DNA of 64,000 nucleotides from Superficieibacter electus (GTDB taxonomy: Bacteria; Pseudomonadota; Gammaproteobacteria; Enterobacterales; Enterobacteriaceae): NCBI RefSeq assembly GCF_002915575.1, contig NZ_PQGD01000009.1:62001-126000 (forward strand), read 5' to 3'. Positions 1 through 8,750 of the stretch are shown here, in pieces. How positions within the stretch are numbered: position 1 is the stretch's first letter; every line of letters begins with the position of its first letter. The position numbers and the translations under genes were made by a program. A model generated the notes under the pieces. The model was not told the DNA's origin, did no database searches, and saw nothing but the letters and a program-made list of their open reading frames with translations.

Positions 1-225
1 GCAATGTACACTGCGGTCACTTCTCACCGTCAGCCGTGCCGTATGAAACTGGTGTGCGTCGGCGCGGAAGAAAAAATCGTCGGTATCCACGGCATCGGCT
101 ACGGGATGGATGAAATGTTGCAGGGCTTTGCGGTGGCGCTGAAGATGGGCGCAACCAAGAAAGACTTCGATAACACCGTTGCTATTCACCCGACCGGGGC
201 AGAAGAATTTGTGACGATGCGGTAA
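1..225 (+). CDS. gor: Glutathione reductase, C-terminal end (partial)
   Basis: The window opens inside this gene, and only the last 74 residues are present, in frame from base 1. Glutathione reductase is a cytoplasmic FAD enzyme that uses NADPH to reduce glutathione disulfide. The visible part is the dimerisation domain. It carries the catalytic His of the partner active site in the AIHPTGAEE motif, with the supporting Glu five residues later, and ends EFVTMR, as E. coli Gor nearly does. The gene is truncated by the window edge, not broken. Its direct adjacency to treF differs from E. coli K-12, where a large island separates them. Confidence 0.96.
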   Translation, partial: AMYTAVTSHRQPCRMKLVCVGAEEKIVGIHGIGYGMDEMLQGFAVALKMGATKKDFDNTVAIHPTGAEEFVTMR

Positions 226-540
226 GTTAATGACAACATCGGCGGATGGCGCTTGAGCTTTGTGCTTGTAGCGCCATTCGATAAGCGATCCCTGCATCAG
301 GCACGGTCTTCATCCGCTCCCCAAAGTGGCTACAATGTAACCCACTTTTACACTCCGGCTGCCCGGCTCCTGTTTCATCCTGCCTCCCACAAAGTTATAA
401 TATGTCCCTGCCCTTTCACCCGGCTTAACGCCGTAAAGTAATTATTCTGAAAGTGAAATCTGGCAGTTAATAATGATTCCTGTTTTTCCTGTTACTTAAC
501 AGCGACCTGGCTATTTTTTGCTCTTTAATTTCTCACAAAG
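226..540. other. gor-treF intergenic region
   Basis: No convincing gene lies here. The small open frames lack ribosome binding sites and family resemblance. In E. coli K-12 this junction holds the ars/gad/hde region; nothing of it remains. The right part leads into the CRP-like site and the treF leader. Confidence 0.6.
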
Positions 541-562
541 AAGTGTGATCTACCGCACATTT
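541..562. promoter_or_regulatory. Predicted CRP (cAMP receptor protein) binding site
   Basis: The core reads TGTGA-N6-GCACA. Across the 22-base CRP consensus I count 18 matches, including the AT-rich flanks. The centre lies about 105 bases before the treF start, so a CRP-dependent promoter for treF is plausible; the site is not on the gor side of any leftward gene. The match is seen directly; function is inferred. Confidence 0.6.
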
Positions 563-605
563 TGCCGATCAATGATTGAGGCGAATGTCTACCCTTATAG
601 ATAGA

Positions 606-620
606 CCGGGCAATGCCCGG
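606..620 (+). other. Short perfect hairpin in the treF leader
   Basis: CCGGGCA and TGCCCGG are separated by one base. The hairpin lies about 20 bases upstream of the treF Shine-Dalgarno sequence GGAGG, so it would form in the 5' end of the mRNA. Its role is unknown; it could be a remnant of a REP-type palindrome. Confidence 0.4.
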
Positions 621-656
621 GTACGAATATGACGTGATCCGGAGGTTTTTATCATT

Positions 657-2312
657 ATGCTCAACCAGAGAATGCGCAGTGTGGAGGAAGAGTTGTTGAT
701 TGATATGCATCTCAACTACGAAACCGATCCATGCGAATTAAAACTGGATGAAATGATGGAAGTCGAGCCGGAGCCGGAGATGATCGAGGGCATGCCTGCC
801 TCTGATGCCCTGACTCCTGCCGATCGTTATCTCGAACTCTTTGAGCATGTGCAGTCAACCCGTATTTTTGCCGACAGCAAAACGTTTCCGGACTGTGCGC
901 CGAAAATCGATCCGCTGGATATCCTCATCCGTTATCGGCGGGTTAAACGTCGGCCCGGTTTCGATCTGCGTGAATTTGTTCACGCGCATTTCTGGCTGCC
1001 GGAAGATTACAGCAAAGAGTACATTTCCAATCCGGAAAACTCCCTGAAAGAACACATTGATAACCTGTGGCCCACCCTCACCCGTGAGCCGCAGGATCAT
1101 ATTCCGTGGTCGTCCCTGCTTGCCCTGCCGCAGTCCTATATTGTGCCGGGCGGGCGTTTCAGCGAAACCTATTACTGGGACTCCTATTTCACCATGCTGG
1201 GGCTGGCGGAGAGTGGCCGTGGCGATCTGCTGAAATGTATGGCAGATAACTTCGCCTGGATGATCGAAATTTACGGTCATATTCCTAATGGTAACCGCAC
1301 TTATTACCTGAGCCGCTCCCAGCCGCCGGTATTTGCCCTGATGGTGGAGCTGTTCGAAGAAGACGGCGTGCGCGGTGCGCGGCGTTATCTTGACCATTTG
1401 CTGATGGAATATAATTTCTGGATGGACGGTGCGGAATCGCTGGTCCTCAATCAGGCCTATCGTCACGTGGTCCGGATGCCTAACGGCGCACTGCTTAACC
1501 GCTACTGGGATGACCGCGATACGCCGCGTGATGAATCCTGGCTTGAAGATGTGGAAACGGCGAAACACTCCAGCCGTCCGGCGAATGAAGTGTATCGTGA
1601 CCTGCGTGCCGGGGCCGCTTCCGGCTGGGATTACTCTTCCCGCTGGCTGCGCGATACCCATCGTCTCGCCAGTATCCGCACGACGCAGTTCATCCCGATT
1701 GATTTAAATGCTTTTTTGTTCAAGCTGGAAAGCACGATCGCCAATATTTCTGGCCTGAAAGGCGATCGGGAAACCGAAACCGCGTTTCGCCAGAAAGCCG
1801 CCGATCGCCGTGCTGCCGTCACCCACTATTTGTGGGATGATGAAGCTGGCTGTTTCCGTGATTACGACTGGCGGCGTGAGCAGCAGGCGCGGTTCTCTGC
1901 GGCCAGCATTGTGCCGCTATATACCGGAATGGCAACGCATGAACAGGCCGATCGCCTTGCTGACGTGGTACGCGCACGCCTGTTAACGCCAGGGGGGATT
2001 ATGGCCAGCGACTATGAAAGCGGCGAGCAGTGGGATAAGCCTAACGGCTGGGCCCCGCTACAATGGATGGCTATTCAGGGCTTTAAACTGTACGGCAACG
2101 ATGCGCTGGGTGATGAGATTGCGCACTGCTGGCTGAAAACGGTCAATCATGTTTATGCGCAGCATCATAAACTGGTAGAGAAATACCATATTGCCGACAG
2201 CACCCCGCAAGAAGGCGGCGGGGGCGAATATCCGTTACAGGACGGCTTCGGCTGGACAAACGGTGTCGTGCGTCGCCTGATTTCTCTGTATGGAGAGCCG
2301 TCGGGGAATTAA
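657..2312 (+). CDS. treF: Cytoplasmic trehalase (GH37)
   Basis: Hydrolyses intracellular trehalose to two glucose molecules. The 551-residue protein is colinear with E. coli TreF (549 residues). It has the GH37 signatures [15 protein letters not shown] (about residues 163-177) and [13 protein letters not shown] (about 460-472), followed by the Gly-rich [17 protein letters not shown] near the end. No signal peptide is present, which separates it from periplasmic TreA; the acidic N-terminal extension is typical of TreF. The start is supported by GGAGG seven to ten bases upstream. The stop overlaps that of the convergent downstream gene by four bases. An upstream CRP-like site suggests carbon control. 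Confidence 0.97.
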   Translation: MLNQRMRSVEEELLIDMHLNYETDPCELKLDEMMEVEPEPEMIEGMPASDALTPADRYLELFEHVQSTRIFADSKTFPDCAPKIDPLDILIRYRRVKRRPGFDLREFVHAHFWLPEDYSKEYISNPENSLKEHIDNLWPTLTREPQDHIPWSSLLALPQSYIVPGGRFSETYYWDSYFTMLGLAESGRGDLLKCMADNFAWMIEIYGHIPNGNRTYYLSRSQPPVFALMVELFEEDGVRGARRYLDHLLMEYNFWMDGAESLVLNQAYRHVVRMPNGALLNRYWDDRDTPRDESWLEDVETAKHSSRPANEVYRDLRAGAASGWDYSSRWLRDTHRLASIRTTQFIPIDLNAFLFKLESTIANISGLKGDRETETAFRQKAADRRAAVTHYLWDDEAGCFRDYDWRREQQARFSAASIVPLYTGMATHEQADRLADVVRARLLTPGGIMASDYESGEQWDKPNGWAPLQWMAIQGFKLYGNDALGDEIAHCWLKTVNHVYAQHHKLVEKYHIADSTPQEGGGGEYPLQDGFGWTNGVVRRLISLYGEPSGN

Positions 2313-3898
2313 CGGACTTCGTTGTAAATCGCAGTCTGGATCGCCAGCCATTTTTTATTCTGCGCATCCGGCTGCGCCATCGCCCGCTTTTTCGCCTGTG
2401 CGGTATCATAGCGCTGGCGTTCGACGACCGCAGGCGCGGTACAGAAGGTGCGTAAATACTCTTTGCGTAAAGAGGTTAGCGCATCACCCTGCGCCATAGC
2501 GGAGCCAAGCGTTGTCATAAAACGGCGGCAGGGCCTGCGCTCATCCATCTGCAGACGATAACGCAGCAACAAAGACAGTACCTTATCATTTCCCGCCGCG
2601 TGGGCGGCTTCCGTCCATGACAGCTTCCAGTTCATTCCACCACGCAGAAAAAGCTGCGTCACCTGCGCGTCATTGCGATCGATAGCAGAACGCAAATTAT
2701 TCGTGTCCCAGTTGATCCCCATGCTGGTAAGCTGTTCACGCGGGGATGCCGGCTCACGTTCCACTTTACTGCTGACAGCGGGACCAGGTACGCTGGCCTG
2801 GGGTGCTGCACTACTCTGATTTATCATCCATAACCCACCGCCACACATTCCCAGCACGGTAACGCCAACCAGCGCCCACAGCGTGACCGATATTAGCCGA
2901 TCGCGTTCCTGCGCCGAGCGCTTTCTGCGCGTGTCAGGCCGCTCAATACTGTCGCTAATTTCGCTATGATCGCCACCGGAAAGTTTGTCCTTCTTACGTG
3001 CGTTCTGCCAGAAATCCTCAAGCTCCTCCTCCGCCTGCGGCGTCATAAACGCGGCCGGATTGACGCGCGTCTGACCGCGCGCCCAGGCCTGCTGGATCGG
3101 GCCGATAATTTGCTGACTGTAATGATCGAGCAATGCGCGTTGTGCGAGGCTTAACGGTTGCCCGGCGATCACTCTATTGCGAATTTGCCGGCAGTCTTCG
3201 AGGAAATGTTGCAGCGTGGCGCGCGGCTCGACAAACAAACTAAGCGTGGCAGGATCGCTGAAAAGTGGCGCATAGTGGCGGGCAAACTCTTTTTTATCGA
3301 CCAGCATAAGCGCCAGCTCGCTAAAACGCATGCCACTGAGAATATCGTTGCGCTCGCCCAGTTTCAGCCAGCGCCGGACGTTATCAGCGCCAAACTGGAT
3401 TTTTAACTGGTTATTCAGGCGCACCGGGTCCGGCCAGGCCTGCGCAATCAGTGCTTTCAGGGTCAACTCCAGGGTACGTAGTTGCCCCTGCGCCCGCTGC
3501 TGCTCATTCTGCGTCGCATCTTCCGGCGCACAGAAGGTTAACAGCGGCTGCTTCTGTTGCAGATATTCCAGTTCGGTCACAAAACGCAGCGCAACGATAA
3601 GCTGGTGATGGCTGACCTCCTGACCGTTTTCATACTGCGGTACCCACTGCTGGAGATGACGCAGATGCAGCGTAAAACGGCTCATCTGCGCATCATTCAG
3701 ATTCAGACGCTGTGCGACATTGGCCCAGCCGCCAAGGCTCAGGCGGGCCTGATCTAACTGCTCCAGAAACCAGCGCGGATCTTTTCCATCCGTTACTTTG
3801 ACGTTAAGCAGCAGTAAGATTTCAAGCGACGCCTGGCGAATAATGGCCAGGCAGTGCTCAAACTGCTCGCGGATCTGTTGTGATGTGCCGGTGATCAT
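2309..3898 (-). CDS. STY4199-family HEPN-like membrane protein with ankyrin-like C-terminus
   Basis: 529 residues. I recognise it as the type found next to treF in Salmonella (named STY4199-family HEPN domain protein in annotation pipelines). The N-terminal ~300 residues are helical and soluble. A short RNR motif follows an ELA..F..D.R helix (about 234-246), as in HEPN RNases, but no His follows at the expected spacing, so RNase activity is doubtful. A basic stretch (323-334) precedes one membrane helix (335-359). A Pro/Ser linker then leads to two ankyrin-like helical pairs (about 400-450). AGGA lies seven bases before ATG. It is divergent from the lysozyme-like gene across about 200 bases. 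Function is unknown; a cytoplasmic sensor or toxin-like domain tethered to the membrane is one reading. Confidence 0.7.
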   Translation of the reverse strand: MITGTSQQIREQFEHCLAIIRQASLEILLLLNVKVTDGKDPRWFLEQLDQARLSLGGWANVAQRLNLNDAQMSRFTLHLRHLQQWVPQYENGQEVSHHQLIVALRFVTELEYLQQKQPLLTFCAPEDATQNEQQRAQGQLRTLELTLKALIAQAWPDPVRLNNQLKIQFGADNVRRWLKLGERNDILSGMRFSELALMLVDKKEFARHYAPLFSDPATLSLFVEPRATLQHFLEDCRQIRNRVIAGQPLSLAQRALLDHYSQQIIGPIQQAWARGQTRVNPAAFMTPQAEEELEDFWQNARKKDKLSGGDHSEISDSIERPDTRRKRSAQERDRLISVTLWALVGVTVLGMCGGGLWMINQSSAAPQASVPGPAVSSKVEREPASPREQLTSMGINWDTNNLRSAIDRNDAQVTQLFLRGGMNWKLSWTEAAHAAGNDKVLSLLLRYRLQMDERRPCRRFMTTLGSAMAQGDALTSLRKEYLRTFCTAPAVVERQRYDTAQAKKRAMAQPDAQNKKWLAIQTAIYNEVR

Positions 3899-4097
3899 TC
3901 TTTTTCCTGCGCCGCCTGACGTCGAAGCATGTTGTAAAGTGTGGTTAAAAGATATAACAAATTCTGTTTCAATACAGTGATCTATGTACCTTCACAACGT
4001 AACTTCTTTGTCCGCGAATTAACCCTGGGCCATCTGGCAAATTTTTCCTGCTGGCGCTTTACCTTAGACTGCCCACCAGAAACAGGAGGAGCTGACT

Positions 4098-4565
4098 ATG
4101 GCGCTGCAACCATTAACTATCAGTCCGGCAGGAATTGCGCTGATAAAAAAATATCAGGGACTAAACCTGGAACAATATCAGGATGAAAGTGGACTCTGGG
4201 TCATTGGCTATGGGCACATGATTGCCTGCTATGAAAACTTTGCCGGTCCTCTCACGCCGGAAACCGCAGAAGCACTGCTGATGCTGGATATTCAGCGTTG
4301 CCAGTGTCTGCTCCAACAATGTCTGGAAATTAGTTTGAATCAACCCCAGTACGATGCCCTGGTTTCTCTGGCATTAAGCTGTGGTAATGAGGCTTTTTAC
4401 CAGTCCGCCATTCTCAGGCATATTAATGCCAGAGACTTCGGTAACGCGCTGGCAGAATGGGAAAAGGCGATTGTGTTAAACAGAAGGGAAATTGCCAGCC
4501 TGACGCCACAACGTCAGGCTGAATGTGCTTTATTTCTTCAGGGTGGTGAAGTAGCGACAATTTAG
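4098..4565 (+). CDS. T4-lysozyme-fold (GH24) protein, probably catalytically inactive
   Basis: 155 residues covering a whole phage-type lysozyme domain, with no signal peptide or holin neighbour. The family motif K-x-x-E-G...Y-x-D...T-I-G-Y-G-H is present as KKYQG, YQD and WVIGYGH. The Glu that acts as general acid is therefore Gln20, and the conserved Thr is Val35; only Asp29 of the E-D-T triad remains. The C-terminal helices (NQPQYDALVSLAL, then the RR...AEC.LF region) fit the fold. It has a strong GGAGG ribosome site. Salmonella carries a gene annotated as phage endolysin at this locus. Likely a repurposed peptidoglycan-binding or scaffold protein, not a lysin. Convergent with yhjB, with overlapping stops. 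Confidence 0.75.
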   Translation: MALQPLTISPAGIALIKKYQGLNLEQYQDESGLWVIGYGHMIACYENFAGPLTPETAEALLMLDIQRCQCLLQQCLEISLNQPQYDALVSLALSCGNEAFYQSAILRHINARDFGNALAEWEKAIVLNRREIASLTPQRQAECALFLQGGEVATI

Positions 4566-5176
4566 TTGCAGCTTGTCTCATTAAACATCATCGCTGCCTG
4601 GGTGCGATTTTTAACATCCAGGCGACGATAAATAGATTCAAGATGCGCTTTAACCGTTCCGGCACTGATATTCAGTGTGCGGCTAATTTGTTTATTGGAA
4701 TCCCCGGCGGCCAGTAGCTTGAGTATCTCGCGCTGGCGGCTACTAAGGTGCTGTAACTCCTGTTCTTGCTCATTTTCATCATGTGTTGTTAGCCAGTCCC
4801 CCGGCAAACACATCAGCCCCATTGCCACACTATTAATAGCAAGAGAAAATTTATCTGGCTCTGAATCGCGCTGAACAACGGCCAGCACATTATAACGCAA
4901 CACGTCCTGCAACCATTCTTTTGTACAATCAGATACCACTAATAGTACCCGGCATTGAGGGAAGCGGTTATTTTTTTCCTGCAGAATGGACTGGCAAACC
5001 TCGCTTCCCATGTCACCATCCAGCATTAAAATAGCCTCCGGAGAAGTTTCCAGACACTCCCACAGGTCTTCCGACTGACTGAGGCCCTGGATATCTATTT
5101 CCGGAATCAACTGCTGCAAACTGATTTTCATTCCATGTATAAATATTGACTGCCTGTCAAACATGATTACCTGCAT
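4562..5176 (-). CDS. yhjB: LuxR/FixJ-type response regulator-like transcription factor YhjB
   Basis: 204 residues, close to E. coli YhjB (200). The N-terminal ~125 residues form a receiver-like domain, with an Asp in ILMLDGDM at the usual phosphoacceptor strand but a weak acidic pocket near the N-terminus (MFDRQ, not DD). The C-terminal LuxR helix-turn-helix runs from LSSRQREILKLLAAG through NKQISRTLNISAGTVKAHLESIYRRL. No cognate kinase gene is adjacent, and the targets are not known to me. The coding sequence is more AT-rich than its neighbours. Confidence 0.88.
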   Translation of the reverse strand: MQVIMFDRQSIFIHGMKISLQQLIPEIDIQGLSQSEDLWECLETSPEAILMLDGDMGSEVCQSILQEKNNRFPQCRVLLVVSDCTKEWLQDVLRYNVLAVVQRDSEPDKFSLAINSVAMGLMCLPGDWLTTHDENEQEQELQHLSSRQREILKLLAAGDSNKQISRTLNISAGTVKAHLESIYRRLDVKNRTQAAMMFNETSCN

Positions 5177-5539
5177 TACTCTTTCTCCATCGAAAAGCTA
5201 TTGACCCATAAGCATGGTGGAAGGGTATTCCCAGCAAGCTAAAATAAATACTTGCTGCTTAGCCTGGGGCATTTTACCGATGATGAAACGAAGTAAAAGA
5301 TAACATTAGCGAATAATTACCGCCATGCCATAATTATTACAAATTAGTGATTTACATCAAACTTTTATTGAGGATTTCCTTAAGTCAATAAACAGCGCTC
5401 GTATTATTAATATTAATCTTTGGAATATTAACGGTATCGCTATGCAAGCGGAAGTCCAGTCCATCAAAGAGTTTGTTACCAAATAATATTTAGCATTAAA
5501 GGTAAAAAAACATTCTGCACCATATTAACTGGAACCTAT
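5177..5539. other. AT-rich gap between yhjB and the SDR gene
   Basis: About 360 bases with no gene of normal size. It must hold the leftward yhjB promoter. On the + strand a 14-codon frame (5442-5486, starting MQAEVQSIKEF) precedes a strong rho-independent terminator at 5540, a combination that would suit a short transcript. No Shine-Dalgarno sequence is evident before that frame, so I do not call it a gene. Confidence 0.4.
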
Positions 5540-5575
5540 CCGCCTTTTCCGGGCATGAAAAGGCGGCGCTTTTCT
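5540..5575 (+). terminator. Rho-independent terminator
   Basis: A ten-base-pair stem CCGCCTTTTC / GAAAAGGCGG (5540-5549 and 5557-5566) with a seven-base loop is followed by a T-rich run on the + strand. No annotated + strand gene ends here, which is odd. On the - strand the stem follows the SDR stop but lacks a T-run. Confidence 0.65.
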
Positions 5576-6333
5576 TATAACAGCATACCGCCAGAGAGTT
5601 CCACTCTTTGTGCGGTCATCCAGCTTAATTCGTCACTTAACAACGCGGCGATAGCATTACCGATATCATCCGGTAACCCCGCTCGTCCCAGCGCCGTTTG
5701 TGAGGAGACGAACTGATTGAGTTGCGCATTATCCCGTACAACACCGCCGCTGAAGTCAGTTTCGGTTGCGCCGGGCGCAATACTATTGACGGTAATCCCC
5801 CGCGCACCCAACTCTTTCGCCTGGTAACGCGTCAATACTTCCATCGCACCTTTCATCGCCGCATAGGCGCTGTGCCCTGGCAGCGTAAAACGTGCCAGAC
5901 CGGTGGAGACGTTCAGAATTCGCCCGCCATCGGCCAGCAAGGGTAAAAGCTCCTGCGTCAGGAAGAAAGGCCCTTTGAAATGAATGCGCATTAATTCATC
6001 AAATTGGGCTTCGGTGGTTTCGGCAAAAGACGCATGTAAGCCAATACCCGCGTTGTTTATTAAATAATCAAAATCGCTGCGCTGCCACAGCGTATTAAGC
6101 TGCCTGGCCGTTTCAGCAATAAAATCACTAAAGCTTGCTATATCACCGACATTCAACGCTAATGCGCTTGCTTTACCACCTTTTCTCTTAATTTCATCCA
6201 CAACTTCCTGGGCGGCAGATTCATTACGTTGATACGTTAAAATAATACCCACTCCCTGCCCGGCCAGTTTCAGCGCCGCGTTTTTGCCCAGACCGCGACT
6301 GCCGCCCGTCACTAATGCAATACGTTGGGACAT
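5575..6333 (-). CDS. Short-chain dehydrogenase/reductase (SDR) oxidoreductase
   Basis: 252 residues, the usual classical-SDR length. The Rossmann motif TGGSRGLG is at residues 9-16, NNAG is near 92, and the catalytic set is Ser followed by YAAMK (STGLARF...AYAAMKG, about 147-165). The NADP-favouring Arg sits in the glycine loop. The C-terminal ATETDFSGG and ELSGGMLL fit a 3-oxoacyl-ACP-reductase-like SDR. Substrate unknown. It is transcribed divergently from LysR gene yhjC across about 117 bases, the classic arrangement of a LysR regulator and its target. E. coli K-12 lacks this gene at the locus. Confidence 0.88.
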   Translation of the reverse strand: MSQRIALVTGGSRGLGKNAALKLAGQGVGIILTYQRNESAAQEVVDEIKRKGGKASALALNVGDIASFSDFIAETARQLNTLWQRSDFDYLINNAGIGLHASFAETTEAQFDELMRIHFKGPFFLTQELLPLLADGGRILNVSTGLARFTLPGHSAYAAMKGAMEVLTRYQAKELGARGITVNSIAPGATETDFSGGVVRDNAQLNQFVSSQTALGRAGLPDDIGNAIAALLSDELSWMTAQRVELSGGMLL

Positions 6334-6450
6334 AAGAACCTCTTTTTGACTGTGGTGTGATTGTGAAACAGCTTATTAGCTGCTAAAAAATCAATAAAGA
6401 TGGCAATTTACATTTTACTGTTTCATTGATAACAACAATAAGAGGCGGCA

Positions 6451-7350
6451 ATGGATAAAATTTATGCAATGAAGCTTTTCATTCGCGTAGCCGAACTGGA
6501 GAGTTTTTCTCGTGCCGCCGAATCGCTCAGGCTACCGAAAGGAAGCGTGTCACGACATATTCAGGCGCTGGAAAACCAGCTTCGTACGCAATTACTGCAT
6601 CGCACCACCCGGCGTGTACAGCTTACGCAGGATGGAATGGTGTATTACGAGCGGGCAAAAGATTTGCTGAGCAATCTGGAGGAGCTGGATGGAATGTTCC
6701 AACACGATCCCGGAAGTCTGAGTGGAATACTGCGCGTGGATATGCCGGTTGCAATGGCTAAGAATCTGGTGATCCCCCATCTTCCTGCCTTTGTCCAACA
6801 GTATCCGGGAATTGAAATTGAACTCAGTAGTAGCGACCGTCTGGTGGATGTGATCCGCGAGGGCTTTGACTGCGTTGTTCGGGTCGGAACATTGAAGGAT
6901 TCCGGGTTAATTGCCCGCCCGCTCGGCAAATTGTCTTTAATTAACTGCGCGAGTCCCGATTACCTGGCGCGTTTCGGCTACCCGGAAACGCCGGAAGATT
7001 TGGCCACTCACGCCCTGGTTTACTATGCGGTAAATACCGGCGTGCGCCCGCAGGGATTCGAAATTTACAGCAATAACACCACGCGTTGGGTGACGGCAGG
7101 CGGCATTTTGACGGTAAACAGCACTGAAACTTATCACGCGGCCTGTGTTGCAGGGCTGGGCATTATTCAGGCACCGCGCATAGGCGTAAAAGAGGCATTA
7201 CGCAGTAAAAAACTGGTTGAGATTTTGCCTCAGTACCGTGCGCAACCGATGCCGGTATCACTGATCTACCCGCATCGGCGCAACCTTTCCCGCCGTGTTC
7301 ATCTGTTTATGGAATGGTTAACAGGCGTTATGAAAACCTGGGTTGAATAA
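6451..7350 (+). CDS. yhjC: LysR-family transcriptional regulator YhjC
   Basis: 299 residues, matching the E. coli YhjC length and domain order. The N-terminal winged helix-turn-helix (residues 1-60: MDKIYAMKLFIRVAELESFSRAAE, then GSVSRHIQALE) is followed by a type 2 periplasmic-binding-like effector domain (about 90-295). AAGAGG lies close before ATG. It is divergent from the SDR gene, so autoregulation plus control of that gene is the likely job. The ligand is unknown. In E. coli YhjC has been linked to biofilm-related regulation, but nothing in this sequence tests that. Confidence 0.9.
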   Translation: MDKIYAMKLFIRVAELESFSRAAESLRLPKGSVSRHIQALENQLRTQLLHRTTRRVQLTQDGMVYYERAKDLLSNLEELDGMFQHDPGSLSGILRVDMPVAMAKNLVIPHLPAFVQQYPGIEIELSSSDRLVDVIREGFDCVVRVGTLKDSGLIARPLGKLSLINCASPDYLARFGYPETPEDLATHALVYYAVNTGVRPQGFEIYSNNTTRWVTAGGILTVNSTETYHAACVAGLGIIQAPRIGVKEALRSKKLVEILPQYRAQPMPVSLIYPHRRNLSRRVHLFMEWLTGVMKTWVE

Positions 7351-7405
7351 CCGTGACTATAATTGCCCTATACGTCACTTATTCATAAAAAGGAATCTCT
7401 CTCTA

Positions 7406-8476
7406 ATGACGCCGGAAAATGATGAGAAGCGCCCTGTTACAGAGCTGGACTACAAACCCGTTAAAAAGGTCATCACGGAAGCGCCCTCGGCTTCAACCCC
7501 TGATGCTCAAAAAGAAGGAAAGGAGAAAACCGAGTCTGAAAAGAAAGACACGGACGGCGGTGTCATTGCCACGGTGACGGAGACGGCGGAAAAAATCCAG
7601 CGCCGTCCCATGATTGCTCACCTGATCCGCGCGACGGAGCGGTTTAATGACCGACTGGGCAATCAGTTTGGCGCAGCCATTACCTATTTCTCTTTCTTAT
7701 CAATGATCCCCATTCTGATGGTCTGCTTTGCGGCGGCCGGGTTCATTCTCGCTTCCCACCCCACGCTGTTGCAGGATATCTTCAACAAAATTCTCGATAG
7801 CGTGAATGACCCAACGACAGCAACCACTCTTAAAAGCACCATCAGCACGGCGGTGCAGCAACGTACCACGGTCGGCATCGTCGGCCTGCTGGTTGCGCTC
7901 TATTCCGGGGTGAACTGGGTAGGCAATCTGCGCGAAGCGATCCGCGCCCAGTCACGGGATGTCTGGGAGAGCAAAACGCAGGAAGACGAAAAATTCTGGG
8001 TGAAGTATATCCGCGATTTTATCTCACTGATTGGTCTGCTGGTGGCGCTGGTGATCACGCTATCGATTACTTCTATTGCCGGCGCGGCGCAGGAAAAAAT
8101 TATCTCCTGGCTGTATCTGGATTACATCGACTGGCTGAAACCGGTCTGGCAATTGATCGGTCTGGCAATATCTATTTTCGCTAACTACCTGTTATTTTTC
8201 TGGATTTTCTGGCGCTTACCTCGTCACCGCCCGCGTCGTAAAGCGCTGATGCGCGGTACCCTTATCGCAGCGATTGGCTTTGAAGTTATTAAAATCATCA
8301 TGACGTGGACGCTGCCTTCGCTGGCGACCTCCCCATCTGGCGCAGCGTTTGGTTCAGTGCTGGGCGTGATGGCGTTTTTCTACTTCTTTGCGCGCCTGAC
8401 GCTGTTCTGTGCCGCGTGGATCGCCACCGCCGAATATAAGGACGATCCGCATATGCCGGGTAAAAAACACCGCTAA
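7406..8476 (+). CDS. yhjD: Inner membrane protein YhjD (BrkB/YihY family)
   Basis: 356 residues from the ATG preceded by AAAAAGGAAT. An in-frame upstream ATG at 7343 lies inside the end of yhjC and is less likely. A charged cytoplasmic N-tail (about 70 residues, rich in Glu/Lys/Asp) leads to six membrane segments typical of the YihY/BrkB family, with the GNQFGAAITYFSFLSMIP motif at about 83-100. Many copies are annotated as RNase BN by old error. In E. coli, changes in YhjD can suppress lipid A export defects, which suggests a lipid transport role; this is known of the family, not visible here. Confidence 0.93.
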   Translation: MTPENDEKRPVTELDYKPVKKVITEAPSASTPDAQKEGKEKTESEKKDTDGGVIATVTETAEKIQRRPMIAHLIRATERFNDRLGNQFGAAITYFSFLSMIPILMVCFAAAGFILASHPTLLQDIFNKILDSVNDPTTATTLKSTISTAVQQRTTVGIVGLLVALYSGVNWVGNLREAIRAQSRDVWESKTQEDEKFWVKYIRDFISLIGLLVALVITLSITSIAGAAQEKIISWLYLDYIDWLKPVWQLIGLAISIFANYLLFFWIFWRLPRHRPRRKALMRGTLIAAIGFEVIKIIMTWTLPSLATSPSGAAFGSVLGVMAFFYFFARLTLFCAAWIATAEYKDDPHMPGKKHR

Positions 8477-8485
8477 ATCATCAAC

Positions 8486-8519
8486 GTGGGCTGAGGGAGA
8501 ACGTAAAATCTCAGCCCAC
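8486..8519 (+). terminator. Probable terminator after yhjD
   Basis: A ten-base-pair perfect stem GTGGGCTGAG / CTCAGCCCAC with a 14-base loop starts ten bases after the yhjD stop. The T-tract after it is weak (CTCTTCATTTC). The remaining ~230 bases to yhjE would hold the yhjE promoter. Confidence 0.55.
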
Positions 8520-8750
8520 CTCTTCATTTCAGCAGATAAAACCAACCTGTAACTTTTATTTAACCTGAAACTGGTTTTTTATACTGACTTTGAAATTTTG
8601 TGAAGCATTTCATAGACGATAAGTTGCGGGTATAAACATTATTCACTTTTTGCCTGCTTTTTGACCTTTCCGCCACGCCCCTCAGGATTGAAATGTCGCT
8701 TTTGCTGTGCGTAATATGGCCGTTCGTTCGTCATAAAATAAGAAATATCT

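Noticed and set aside
855-1661. 268-codon open frame opposite treF
   Set aside because: Antisense shadow of treF; no ribosome site or family resemblance, and treF itself is highly conserved here.
5442-5486. 14-codon frame MQAEVQSIKEFVTK
   Set aside because: No ribosome site seen; kept only as part of a possible small RNA observation.
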